From assembly GCF_015230015.1 (NCBI RefSeq), contig NZ_JAAKZC010000008.1, positions 1 to 64,000 on the forward strand: a stretch of 64,000 bases of DNA, read 5' to 3'. The notes under the pieces were generated by a model. It had not been told where the DNA came from, ran no database searches, and saw only the letters and a program-made list of their open reading frames with translations. This document shows positions 21,375-30,441 of this stretch, in pieces (position 1 is the stretch's first letter; every line of letters starts with the position of its first letter). The position numbers and the translations under genes were made by a program. This DNA is from Campylobacter concisus. GTDB taxonomy: Bacteria > Campylobacterota > Campylobacteria > Campylobacterales > Campylobacteraceae.

Positions 21375-23054
21375 ATGAAAAAGATGTTAGCAATTAGTGC
21401 TTTGGCCGCAGCAACATTGCTGTCCGCTCAAGATGTCCCTTATAGGATTTTTCTAGCTTCATTCGCTCAAGATGATAGCGCTGCTAGAATCGATAGTGCT
21501 GTTAGCAAAGTAAACAGCAAAATATCAGATAGCAGATTAACTACTGGCGTTTATGAAGTTGGTGGAAGAAAATTTCTATATGTTGATACGACTCCTGTTT
21601 CTGAAAATGAAGCTAATGAGTTGTTGGCTAAAGTTCAAAATGAGTCAGGTTATAAAGATGCTTTAATGAGAGCTAAGTCACCTGTCGCAAATGCTCAATC
21701 AGCTAAAAAATCTAATATAGAGCAAACTATATCAACTGAGCCTAAAGCAGCAGCTACAGCACAAGCTGATGATAGTGTATTGACTTTGGATCAAGTTGTA
21801 AAAACTATTTTAAATGAAAACCCAAGCTTAAAAGCTACAGAATTTAACTACTTACAAGTTGGTAAAGATCTAAAAATAGCTAAAAATGCTTATTACCCAA
21901 CACTTGATGCAGCTGCTAGAGTAGGATATGAGAGAAAACGTCTTGATGATGGTCTTACAACAAGAAGAGGCGATGGCAGAGTATCTGGTGCATCTTTAAC
22001 TTTAGTTGAAAACCTTTACAATGGCGGCGCTGATAAAAACAGAATCAACTCTCAAAGCGCAAGACTTGACTCAGCTGCTTACACAGTAGCTCAAGCTGCA
22101 GATAGACTAACACTAAGCGCTGCAAATGCTTATCTACAAGTTCTTCAAACAAAGAGAATTCTTGACATTGAAGAAGAAAATGTAAAAAGCCATGAAGAAA
22201 TTTATAGCCAAATCAAAGATAGAGCAAGATCAGGTTACGGCGTAGCTTCTGAAGAGAGACAAGCTGGATCTCGCTATACTTTGGCTCAATCAAACTACAT
22301 AGCTGCTAAAAACAACTATGAGGACGCGCTTTCTACATTTGAAAAATTATATGGAAGAAAAGTTGCTGCTAAAAACCTAGTAATGCCTGAGTTTAACCTG
22401 CCATTACCAAGCACAAAAGAGGCAGTTTATGACAAAGCTGTTCTTTGTAACCCAACACTTCTAGTTCAAAGATCAAACATTGCTATGGCTGAGTCTGTTG
22501 TAAAAGAGAAAAATGCACCATTCTTACCAAAACTAGATCTTGTTGTATCTGGTGCTTATGATCACTCAAATGTTTTATATGATGATTATGAAGAGCAAAC
22601 ATTTGATGCTCTTTTAAGACTAAACTATAACCTTTACAACAAAGGTAATGATAAGCTAGATAAAGAGAAGAGCCAACTTGCTGTTCAACAAGAGCAACAA
22701 ACTATGGATAACCTTGTAAGAGAGCTTAAAGAGTCTTTAGAATTCTCATGGCAAAACTACGTTCTTAACCAAGAGAAAATGGGATATCTAAATCAACACG
22801 TTGAGTATGCAAAAGCTACACTTGATGCTTACCAAGATGAGTTTAGAATCGGCCGCCGTGACCTTATCAACCTACTTGATGCCGAGAATGAGTACAACAC
22901 AGCATTAAAAGAGATCGCTACAACTGAAACAGCGCTTTCATATGCAAAATATAGATTGCTAGATAATATGGGTATGGTTTCAGATAGTTTTGAGCCAGGC
23001 TTTGCGAAGAGATATATCCAAGGCGCTTGCAGTATTCAAAACGACTTAAGATAA
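21375..23054 (+). CDS. TolC/LapE-family outer membrane channel with N-terminal SPOR-like extension
   Basis: Outer membrane exit duct of a type I secretion system. The 559-residue protein has a signal peptide to about residue 19. An extra region near 20-95 (YRIFLASFAQDDSAA...) has the strand-helix pattern of a SPOR peptidoglycan-binding domain. After an Ala/Ser-rich linker, the TolC coiled-coil repeats run from about 135 to 540. Typical TolC proteins are 430-490 residues, so the N-terminal block is additional. It heads the locus and has its own promoter. The SPOR call is inference from pattern. Confidence 0.88.
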   Translation: MKKMLAISALAAATLLSAQDVPYRIFLASFAQDDSAARIDSAVSKVNSKISDSRLTTGVYEVGGRKFLYVDTTPVSENEANELLAKVQNESGYKDALMRAKSPVANAQSAKKSNIEQTISTEPKAAATAQADDSVLTLDQVVKTILNENPSLKATEFNYLQVGKDLKIAKNAYYPTLDAAARVGYERKRLDDGLTTRRGDGRVSGASLTLVENLYNGGADKNRINSQSARLDSAAYTVAQAADRLTLSAANAYLQVLQTKRILDIEEENVKSHEEIYSQIKDRARSGYGVASEERQAGSRYTLAQSNYIAAKNNYEDALSTFEKLYGRKVAAKNLVMPEFNLPLPSTKEAVYDKAVLCNPTLLVQRSNIAMAESVVKEKNAPFLPKLDLVVSGAYDHSNVLYDDYEEQTFDALLRLNYNLYNKGNDKLDKEKSQLAVQQEQQTMDNLVRELKESLEFSWQNYVLNQEKMGYLNQHVEYAKATLDAYQDEFRIGRRDLINLLDAENEYNTALKEIATTETALSYAKYRLLDNMGMVSDSFEPGFAKRYIQGACSIQNDLR

Positions 23055-23068
23055 AAATTTAAAAAGTG

Positions 23069-23734
23069 ATGACCATGAGGGTCAAAGCAAAATTTTGGAC
23101 GCTTACATTAAGCGTCCTTTTTTCGTTATTAGCATTAAATGCTATCGGAGATTTTATAAAACAAACAACGATAGCAAAGGTGGCTAAAATTTATGGAGAA
23201 GATGCAAGAAGAAGGGCATCGGCATTAAATTCTTTAATGACTTCATTGCAAGATGCAACCGAACAAGAGAAATTAATAAAAGTAAATGATTTTTTTAACT
23301 CTTTTAGGTGGGTTGATGATATGCAACTTTGGCATAAAAAAGATTACTGGGCTACCAGAATGGAATTTGTAGGAAAAGGCGCTGGTGACTGCGAAGACTA
23401 CGTTATCGCAAAGTATTTCACCCTAAAGCAACTTGGAATTCCAACTCAAAAATTATACTTCACATACGTTAAAGCCTTAAGATACAACCAAGCACATATG
23501 GTTTTGGCATATTATGACACACCAAAGTCTATTCCATTAATTTTAGACAACATAAATGGTAAAATAAAAATCGCAACTCAAAGAACAGACCTCGTGCCAG
23601 TTTATAGTTTCAACGGTGATTCGCTATACTTAGCAAAACAAGAAGGTCTTGGTCAGGCAATACCAGGTGGAAATAAAAAACAAAATCCTAAGTGGATGGA
23701 ACTAATAGATAGGATAGGAAAAGAGGATTTATGA
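23069..23734 (+). CDS. LapG-type periplasmic cysteine protease (bacterial transglutaminase-like, BTLCP)
   Basis: Predicted calcium-dependent protease that cuts a surface adhesin from its outer membrane anchor. The catalytic triad is visible as Cys in GDCED, His in AHMVLAY and Asp in LILDN (109, 144 and 161 when counted from a GTG one codon earlier). The acidic residues flanking the Cys match LapG calcium ligands. The N-terminus (RVKAKFWTLTLSVLFSLLAL) is a signal peptide. GTG 23066, ATG 23069 and ATG 23075 are all possible starts and none has a good Shine-Dalgarno box. A terminator-like hairpin lies within the signal-peptide codons. The gene overlaps the LapD-like gene by four bases. Confidence 0.88.
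   Translation: MTMRVKAKFWTLTLSVLFSLLALNAIGDFIKQTTIAKVAKIYGEDARRRASALNSLMTSLQDATEQEKLIKVNDFFNSFRWVDDMQLWHKKDYWATRMEFVGKGAGDCEDYVIAKYFTLKQLGIPTQKLYFTYVKALRYNQAHMVLAYYDTPKSIPLILDNINGKIKIATQRTDLVPVYSFNGDSLYLAKQEGLGQAIPGGNKKQNPKWMELIDRIGKEDL
23097..23123 (+). terminator. Terminator-like hairpin inside the 5' end of the first LapG-type gene
   Basis: GGACGCTTA (23097-23105) pairs perfectly with TAAGCGTCC (23109-23117) across a three-base loop and is followed by TTTTTT. It begins 43 bases after the TolC-family stop, exactly where a terminator would be expected. It also encodes part of the next protein's signal peptide (W-T-L-T-L-S-V-L-F). Confidence 0.75.
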
Positions 23735-25680
23735 CGCTATTTAAACAGATTATGATCGCTGTGATAGCTTTTGGCATCGTGATTTTTATGGCTGTTGGCT
23801 ACTTAAATTTTAAGAGCCTAAATGGATACATCAACGACCAGCTCGGTGAAAACGCAAGACACACAGCAAACTCACTTGGACTTGCTTTAAAGCCGATTGT
23901 CGATCCTGAGGATATGTCTTTGGCGCAAACGATGATAAATTCTATGTTTGATAGCGGTAGATACAAGCTCATTAAACTTGAAGATGTCGATGGTAAGGTA
24001 CTTATAGAAAATTCTCAACAAACTATCGTTAAGGATATCCCTGAGTGGTTTTATAAGATCGCTAAATTTGAAGCTCCAGTGGCAACAAGTGAGATCATGA
24101 CTGGCTGGGCAAAATTTGGCACACTCTATGTTCAAGGTAGCACGGCACTTGCTTACAATGAGCTTTACTCAAACTCAAAAAATATTTTTAACTTTCTAGC
24201 TTTAATGATCATCATCGCTCTTATCGTGGCATTTTTTGCCCTCAAGGCGATATTTAGACCACTTGTTAAGGTTCAAGATCAAGCTGAAGCGATACTTGAT
24301 AATAAATTTATCATTCAAAAGAGAATTCCATTCACAACTGACCTTAAAAAGATGGTGCTCGCCATGAACTCGATGGTTAGCAAGGTTCAAGACATCTTTG
24401 AAAGAGAGGCTGCTACGCTTAGCAAGTATCAAGAGCTTTTATATAAAGACTCTATGAGTGGCACTTACAATAGAAGGTTTTTTCAAACTAAATTTAGCGA
24501 GTATCTAGCGAGCGAAGAGTATTCAAGCGGTGTTGCATCGCTTGTTAGCTTTAAAGATCTAGCTGGATTAAAAGGCGTTCTTGGTTTTGAGAAATGGCAA
24601 AGTGTCATCATAAAAATAGCTCAAATTTTACAAGAAAAATCGGCCGAAAATGACCAAAATGCGATCGTCGCAAGGTTAAATGACAACGATTTTATCGTTA
24701 TGTCATACGGTAAAAACTCATCAAATTTCTCAGCTCTAAACGATAAGATCATGGCTGAGTTTAAAAAACTCTATGTAAATTTCTCTATAAATGATAGCGA
24801 ATGCCCAGTCAATGCTGCTATTGTTGAGTATTCACCAAGCACTGACATGAGGACACTACTTACTTCAGCTGACGTTACATTGGCTAGTGCAAGACTAGCT
24901 GGCTGCTTTACTTGCAAGGAATTTAATGCAAATCAAAATACTCTAGTCATCGGTAAAGAAAAATATAAAGAGCTTATCTTTGACTCTATAAAAGAGGATA
25001 AATTTAAATTTGCAGCTCAAAAAGTGGTTGGCTTTGACTCAAGCTTTGAGCAGTATGAGCTCTATCTAAGGCTCGTTGATAGCGAAGGTAAATGGCGTAT
25101 GGCATCATACTTTATGCCGATGGTAAATGAGCTAAATTTAGGTGCGATGCTTGATCTTCATATCCTAAATAGGATCGCTAGAATTTTGCCTGAAAATATC
25201 TTGCCTCAAGGAAGCTTGGCGATAAATTTAGGAAAAGAGATATTAAGCTCGGATGAAAATTTCTCAAAACTTGAAGCTACACTTAAGAAAATCGCTCAAA
25301 TTTCAAAATCTAAAAACTATATAGAAATTCCAAACAAAGACGATATTAGTATCGAAAGTATAGTTAGACTTACTAAAAAATTAAAAGAACTCGGCTTTGG
25401 TTTTGGATTTGACCACTTTGATCTTAATGCAAAAGGCATTGAGAAATTAAAAGAATTTAATCCAGACTACGTAAAGATCCAGTCAAGCGTCTTAATCGAC
25501 TTTTTAAGTGATAAATCAGGGGCAAATACAAAACAATCACTAGATGTTGTTTTAAGCTCAAAAGATATCATTTTGATTGCGATCGGTGTTGAGAGTGAAG
25601 AGCAAAAGAGTAAGCTAATTGAGCTTGGCATTAAAAATATGCAAGGAATTTACATAGATGAAATCAAAAATATTGGATGA
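23731..25680 (+). CDS. LapD-type degenerate GGDEF/EAL inner membrane c-di-GMP receptor
   Basis: Predicted inside-out signalling protein that binds c-di-GMP in the cytoplasm and sequesters the LapG protease in the periplasm. Across 649 residues there is a membrane helix near 7-24, a periplasmic LapD/MoxY-like domain (near 25-150) with the EIMTGWAKFGTLYVQ loop, a second helix near 152-172, a HAMP-like linker, a GGDEF-like domain whose signature reads LNDNDF, and an EAL-like domain without an EAL motif (YELYLRL at that place). Loss of both catalytic motifs is the hallmark of a receptor rather than an enzyme. It overlaps the protease gene by four bases. Confidence 0.87.
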   Translation: MTLFKQIMIAVIAFGIVIFMAVGYLNFKSLNGYINDQLGENARHTANSLGLALKPIVDPEDMSLAQTMINSMFDSGRYKLIKLEDVDGKVLIENSQQTIVKDIPEWFYKIAKFEAPVATSEIMTGWAKFGTLYVQGSTALAYNELYSNSKNIFNFLALMIIIALIVAFFALKAIFRPLVKVQDQAEAILDNKFIIQKRIPFTTDLKKMVLAMNSMVSKVQDIFEREAATLSKYQELLYKDSMSGTYNRRFFQTKFSEYLASEEYSSGVASLVSFKDLAGLKGVLGFEKWQSVIIKIAQILQEKSAENDQNAIVARLNDNDFIVMSYGKNSSNFSALNDKIMAEFKKLYVNFSINDSECPVNAAIVEYSPSTDMRTLLTSADVTLASARLAGCFTCKEFNANQNTLVIGKEKYKELIFDSIKEDKFKFAAQKVVGFDSSFEQYELYLRLVDSEGKWRMASYFMPMVNELNLGAMLDLHILNRIARILPENILPQGSLAINLGKEILSSDENFSKLEATLKKIAQISKSKNYIEIPNKDDISIESIVRLTKKLKELGFGFGFDHFDLNAKGIEKLKEFNPDYVKIQSSVLIDFLSDKSGANTKQSLDVVLSSKDIILIAIGVESEEQKSKLIELGIKNMQGIYIDEIKNIG

Positions 25681-25683
25681 TAG

Positions 25684-27822
25684 ATGCATAGCGATAAGAT
25701 AAAAGACGAACTGCTTCAATGTTTGGTGATCTTTACCAAACTTCACAATAACCCATATAGTGCCGATGCTTTAACTATCGGTCTGCCTGTAAAAGATGGC
25801 GAAGAGATCGAGCTTTTTTCACTAAAGAGCTCGAAGTCTTTATTTTCTCGTGCAGCTTCACGTGCTGGCTTTGCATCTACTCTTGTCAGAAAAGATCTTG
25901 ATCAAATTTCGCCTTTAGTTTTGCCTTGTATCTTGATGCTTAGAGGCAAAAAAGCTTGCATCTTGCAATCTTTCAGCGAAGACAAAAAAATGGCAAACAT
26001 CATCACGCCTGATCTTTCAACTGGCACCAGCACAATAGAAATAAATAAGCTAAAAGATGAGTATCTAGGCTATGCTTACTATCTAAAACGTGAATTTGTC
26101 CCAGAAGATACAAGCTCGACAAAGCTTATAGACGCTGGCAATGACCACTGGTTTTGGGGTACTTTAAAGCGATCTAAGAAAATTTACTTTGATGTCGTGA
26201 TAGCAAGCTTTGTCATAAACTTATTTGTCCTTGCAAGCCCGCTCTTTACGATGAACGTCTATGACCGCGTTGTGCCAAATAACGCTGTTGAGACACTTTG
26301 GGTTCTAGCGCTTGGCGTGAGCGTCGTTTATGGCATCGATCTATTTTTAAAATTTGTTCGTTCATATTTTCTTGAGATCGCAGGCAAAAAGAGCGATATC
26401 ATTATGAGCTCTATCTTGTTTGAGCGCGTAATGGATATGAAATTTAGCAATAAGCCAAAGTCAGTTGGTTCATTTGCCAGCAACTTGAAAGAATTTGACA
26501 CAGTTAGAAATTTCTTCTCATCTGCGTCGCTTGCTGCCATTGTGGATCTGCCATTTGCGTTAATCTTCTTGATAGTTACCTACTTTATAGGAAGCTACCT
26601 TGTGCTTGTGCCTATTGTTATTATGATAGCTATTTTGTGCTATACATTTTTTATAAAAGATCCGCTTCAAAACGCGATTAAAAGCACATTTGAAGCTTCA
26701 GCTATGAAAAATGGAATTTTGATAGAGAGCCTTAGCAGCTTAGAGACCATTAAAACTCTTGGTGCTAGCGGCCATGTGCAGTGGAACTGGGAAGAAGCGA
26801 CTGGCGAGATAGCAAACAGAAGTATCAAATCAAAAATAATCACTACTTCAATCACGACTGTTACGTCGTTTTTGGTACAGTTAAATACTATCGCTATCAT
26901 CGTGCTTGGCGTTTATATGATACAAGATACACACCTTACTATGGGTGGTTTGATCGCTGCTGTTATGCTTAGTTCTCGTGCGATCGCCCCTATGGGTCAA
27001 GTGGCCTCACTAGCTGCAAATTTTGAGCAGACAAAGACAGCTTATCAAAGCCTTAGCAAGATCATGCAGATGCCAGTTGAAAGACCTGAGGGTAAGAAAT
27101 TTGTTAGAAGAAATTCTTTTGATGGTAAGATAGAGTTTAAAAACGTGAGCTTTACTTATCCAGACACCACAAAAGGCTCACTTGATAGGATAAATTTTGT
27201 CATTCAGCCAGGCGAGAAAGTAGGCATCATTGGTAGAAATGGCTCTGGCAAGACAACCTTGCAAAAGATAATCCTAGGCCTTTACGCACCGACCGAGGGC
27301 TCAGTGCTGATCGATGGTATCGATATAAATCAGATAGACCCAGCTGACCTTAGAAGAAATATCGGCTACGTGCCGCAAGATGTTGTGCTATTTAAGGGAA
27401 CGGTTAGAGAAAATATCGTTCAAAAAGCTCCATATGTCGATGATATGCAGATCATTAAGGCTGCTAAGGTAAGTGGCGTCGACGAATATGTCAATGCTCA
27501 TCCACTTGGTTTTGATATGCCAGTGTTTGAAAGAGGCGATGGCATTAGCGGTGGTCAGCGTCAAAGTATAGCTGTGGCTAGGGCATTTTTGCTTGATAGT
27601 CCTATCATCTTGCTTGACGAGCCTACAAATTCGCTTGATAACACAGTTGAGAGCAAGCTAAAAGCAAATTTAAAGGTAAATACCGTAAATAAAACTATGA
27701 TTTTAGTAACTCATAGAACATCGATGCTCGATCTTGTTGATAGGCTTATAGTGATGGATAACGGTAAAATTTTACTAGATGGTCCAAGAGACGAAGTTTT
27801 AGCTAGACTTAGTGGGAAGTGA
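25684..27822 (+). CDS. Type I secretion ABC transporter, LapB-like, with C39-like domain
   Basis: Inner membrane ATPase that exports a large adhesin. The 712-residue protein has an N-terminal C39-like region (about 1-130) that lacks a recognisable catalytic Cys-His arrangement, so it probably docks substrate rather than cleaving it. A six-helix membrane domain spans about 160-440. The nucleotide-binding domain has Walker A GRNGSGKT (near 517), signature ISGGQRQ and Walker B IILLDEP. It starts three bases after the LapD-like gene. Confidence 0.93.
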   Translation: MHSDKIKDELLQCLVIFTKLHNNPYSADALTIGLPVKDGEEIELFSLKSSKSLFSRAASRAGFASTLVRKDLDQISPLVLPCILMLRGKKACILQSFSEDKKMANIITPDLSTGTSTIEINKLKDEYLGYAYYLKREFVPEDTSSTKLIDAGNDHWFWGTLKRSKKIYFDVVIASFVINLFVLASPLFTMNVYDRVVPNNAVETLWVLALGVSVVYGIDLFLKFVRSYFLEIAGKKSDIIMSSILFERVMDMKFSNKPKSVGSFASNLKEFDTVRNFFSSASLAAIVDLPFALIFLIVTYFIGSYLVLVPIVIMIAILCYTFFIKDPLQNAIKSTFEASAMKNGILIESLSSLETIKTLGASGHVQWNWEEATGEIANRSIKSKIITTSITTVTSFLVQLNTIAIIVLGVYMIQDTHLTMGGLIAAVMLSSRAIAPMGQVASLAANFEQTKTAYQSLSKIMQMPVERPEGKKFVRRNSFDGKIEFKNVSFTYPDTTKGSLDRINFVIQPGEKVGIIGRNGSGKTTLQKIILGLYAPTEGSVLIDGIDINQIDPADLRRNIGYVPQDVVLFKGTVRENIVQKAPYVDDMQIIKAAKVSGVDEYVNAHPLGFDMPVFERGDGISGGQRQSIAVARAFLLDSPIILLDEPTNSLDNTVESKLKANLKVNTVNKTMILVTHRTSMLDLVDRLIVMDNGKILLDGPRDEVLARLSGK

Positions 27823-27824
27823 TT

Positions 27825-29291
27825 ATGCAAGAAGATATAAAAAATCAACAAAATGAAAATTTAAAGCCAGACGAAAAGCCAGTTTCAAAAAGCGATATAA
27901 AAGAGCAAGAAAGTGCTGGAGATCAGATTTTAAATAGCATAGATGGCATCAAGTCAAACATCCAAGCAAAAAACTACGATGCCTATGACTTGAAATTTAT
28001 GTCAAGCCTATCAGAGGCAGTTTTGGCGAAGGCTCCATCAACCTCAAAAAAGATACTTTATGCAGTTAGTATAACTGTATTTTGGCTACTTTTGTGGGCT
28101 TCATGGGCACAGATAGATGAGATAACAAGAGGTAGCGGCAAGATCATCCCATCAGGCAAAAACCAAGCGATACAAAACCTTGAGGGTGGTATCGTAGATC
28201 AAATTTTTGTAAAAGAGGGTGATGAGGTTAAAAAGGATCAGATCCTCATCAGACTTGATAATAAAAACTTTACAAGTAGCTATGGCGAGTCAAAACTAAG
28301 ACTTGACGAGCTTCAAGCTAAATTTATGAGGCTTGATGCTGAAGCTAATGATAAAGAATTTGACTACAACGAAACAAGAGATGCGAATAATAGCAAGGCT
28401 GTAAGATACGAGATAAGCTTGCATAACTCAAACATAGATCACTTAAATGAGCAAATAGGAATTCTAACAGAACAGATCCATCAACGCCAAAGTGAGCTAA
28501 ATGAGCTTAGAAATAAAATTTCTCAAACTCAAAATAGCTATAATCTTGTTTTAAAAGAAAAAGCGATCATGGAGCCTATCTTTAAAAAAGGTCTTGTTAG
28601 TGAGGTCGAGTATATCCAGCTTCAAAGACGTGTAAATGACCTAAAGGGCGAGCTTGATGCATCTGTGCTTGCCGTGCCAAGGGTCGAATCAACCATAAAA
28701 GAGGCGAAAAATAAGATAGAAGAGGCAAAGCTAGCATTTAAAAACAATGCAAAAAAAGAGCTAAACGAAGTCTCCGCTGAGATCGCAAGGATAAACGAGT
28801 CGCAAATCAGCCTAAGCGACAGGGTTGAAAGAACTTATGTAAGATCTCCGGTAAATGGTATCGTTAGTAAGATGATGGTGCATACCGTCTCAGGCGTTAT
28901 CAAGCCAGGTGAAAATATCGCAGAGATCGTCCCACTAGAAGATAAACTCATCGCTGAGGTAAAGGTTAAGCCAGCTGATGTTGCGTTCTTAAGACCTGGA
29001 CTTGATACGATGGTTAAATTTACGGCGTATGATTTTAGTATTTATGGCGGTTTAAAAGGCAAGGTAACACAGATCAGTGCCGATACCGAGACAAATGAAA
29101 AAACAGGCGAGAGCTACTATCTAGTTAGGATAGAAACTGAGAAAAACTATCTTGGTAGCGAAGAGAAGCCACTTAGGATCAAGGTAGGTATGATAGTTTC
29201 AGCTGATATCATCACTGGTAAAAAAACGATACTTGACTATCTGCTAAAACCTATCTTAAAAGCAAAACAAAATGCTTTAACGGAGCGATAA
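27825..29291 (+). CDS. Type I secretion membrane fusion protein, HlyD/LapC family
   Basis: Periplasmic adaptor linking the ABC transporter to the TolC-family channel. In 488 residues there is an acidic cytoplasmic N-terminus, one membrane helix near 82-100, a lipoyl-type half (SGKIIPSGKNQAIQNLEGGIV), a long coiled coil from about 155 to 330, the second half (RSPVNGIVSKMMVHT) and a beta-rich C-terminus. I chose the ATG at 27825, which has GGAAG six bases upstream; a GTG at 27819 is the alternative. Follows the transporter directly. Confidence 0.92.
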   Translation: MQEDIKNQQNENLKPDEKPVSKSDIKEQESAGDQILNSIDGIKSNIQAKNYDAYDLKFMSSLSEAVLAKAPSTSKKILYAVSITVFWLLLWASWAQIDEITRGSGKIIPSGKNQAIQNLEGGIVDQIFVKEGDEVKKDQILIRLDNKNFTSSYGESKLRLDELQAKFMRLDAEANDKEFDYNETRDANNSKAVRYEISLHNSNIDHLNEQIGILTEQIHQRQSELNELRNKISQTQNSYNLVLKEKAIMEPIFKKGLVSEVEYIQLQRRVNDLKGELDASVLAVPRVESTIKEAKNKIEEAKLAFKNNAKKELNEVSAEIARINESQISLSDRVERTYVRSPVNGIVSKMMVHTVSGVIKPGENIAEIVPLEDKLIAEVKVKPADVAFLRPGLDTMVKFTAYDFSIYGGLKGKVTQISADTETNEKTGESYYLVRIETEKNYLGSEEKPLRIKVGMIVSADIITGKKTILDYLLKPILKAKQNALTER

Positions 29292-29788
29292 TGCAAAAGT
29301 CAGCTAGTTTTGAGCGAAATTTTAGCGAATATCAAATTTCAAGAGCAAAACTGGCTGATGAATTTGTCATTGTAAATGATGGCAAAATATGCGATCTAAT
29401 CGGAAGAGAGGTCGTTAAATTTCTCTTTAAAGACTGTGAAAAAAGCTTTGATGAGATGATGAATTTAAAAAGAGAAGAGCATATTAGCTTAGCTGGACTA
29501 AAGATGGAAGATGAGCTAGTAAGCAGCATTAAGATATCAATTAGTGGCTACGATGAAAATAGTGATAGCTTGGACTTTGATCTAAATTTGCTATCTCTTA
29601 GTGTGCCATATAGATACGCCATATCAAATGGTTGTTTTGAGATGAGTATATTTTTAAAAGAGAGTAGGGAAGTGGTTGAGAAATTCTTATCTACTTTTAG
29701 CTATAAATTTGAGGCAAATAGTGGCAAGGAGCGCCACGTGATCGTTTTCGTAAATGAGTCAAAAATTTACGAGCAAACCTATATGTGA
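29291..29788 (+). CDS. Unknown protein in the Lap-type locus
   Basis: 165 residues, no signal peptide or membrane segment, rich in Glu, Ser and Phe, alternating helix and strand. I recognise no domain; the Arg and Asp-x-Ser signatures of PilZ are absent. It overlaps the membrane fusion gene by one base and precedes the regulator by about 17 bases. Context suggests a cytoplasmic accessory of secretion or its control, but that is inference. Confidence 0.7.
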   Translation: MQKSASFERNFSEYQISRAKLADEFVIVNDGKICDLIGREVVKFLFKDCEKSFDEMMNLKREEHISLAGLKMEDELVSSIKISISGYDENSDSLDFDLNLLSLSVPYRYAISNGCFEMSIFLKESREVVEKFLSTFSYKFEANSGKERHVIVFVNESKIYEQTYM

Positions 29789-29805
29789 TATAAGGAAATA
29801 TGGTT

Positions 29806-30441
29806 ATGAATGTGGTTTTTTTTACTCAAAATGGTTCGCTTAATAATCTTTGGCGAGGATATTTTTCAGATGACGATGTGAAATTTACTCACAATAAAAA
29901 GGATTTTTTTGCAAATTTAAACGACGAGGTTGATATCGTCGGTATCGATACAAACGCTTTTAAAGATAGCCTTGATGAAAATATTAAAACGATTCATGAA
30001 AGTTTTCCAAATGTAAAATGTCTAATCCTTGCAAACGAACCAAAATTTAGTGAAGGCAAACATCTGCTAGCTCTTGGCGTTAAAGGATACGCAAACTCAC
30101 ACATGAGAAAAACGCACTTTGAAGATGCCTTTGAGACGATTTTAAATGGCAAAGTTTGGCTTTATCCAGAATTTATCCAAGCGATGATCGGAGAGCTAAC
30201 TGGCTCATATATAAATAATGAAGGTGAAACTTTGGAGAAAAAGTCTGATCTAAGCGAGCTTAGCTCGCGCGAAAAAGAGATCGCAAACTTAATCTATCAA
30301 GGTCTAACAAACAATGAAATTTCAGAGCAAACAGGCATTACTTTAAGGACAGTAAAGGCGCATACTACGTCGATTTACAGCAAGCTAAATGTGAAAGATA
30401 GAATAGGTCTTGTACTTTTGATGAAGCAACTACATGCGTAA
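29806..30441 (+). CDS. LuxR-family regulator with degenerate receiver domain
   Basis: DNA-binding protein likely to control this locus. Residues 1-120 form a receiver-like domain: an Asp is kept in IVGID, but the usual N-terminal acidic pair is replaced by FTQNG and the conserved Lys is absent from GYANSHMRK. The C-terminal 65 residues are a LuxR HTH (LSSREKEIANLIYQGLTNNE, then RTVKAHTTSIYSKLNV). I use the second of two ATGs because AAGGA lies nine bases before it. No histidine kinase is nearby, so it may respond to something other than phosphate. Confidence 0.85.
   Translation: MNVVFFTQNGSLNNLWRGYFSDDDVKFTHNKKDFFANLNDEVDIVGIDTNAFKDSLDENIKTIHESFPNVKCLILANEPKFSEGKHLLALGVKGYANSHMRKTHFEDAFETILNGKVWLYPEFIQAMIGELTGSYINNEGETLEKKSDLSELSSREKEIANLIYQGLTNNEISEQTGITLRTVKAHTTSIYSKLNVKDRIGLVLLMKQLHA

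Noticed and set aside
23731..25680. Active diguanylate cyclase or phosphodiesterase
   Set aside because: Neither a GGDEF nor an EAL catalytic signature is present, so a receptor role is much more likely than an enzyme.
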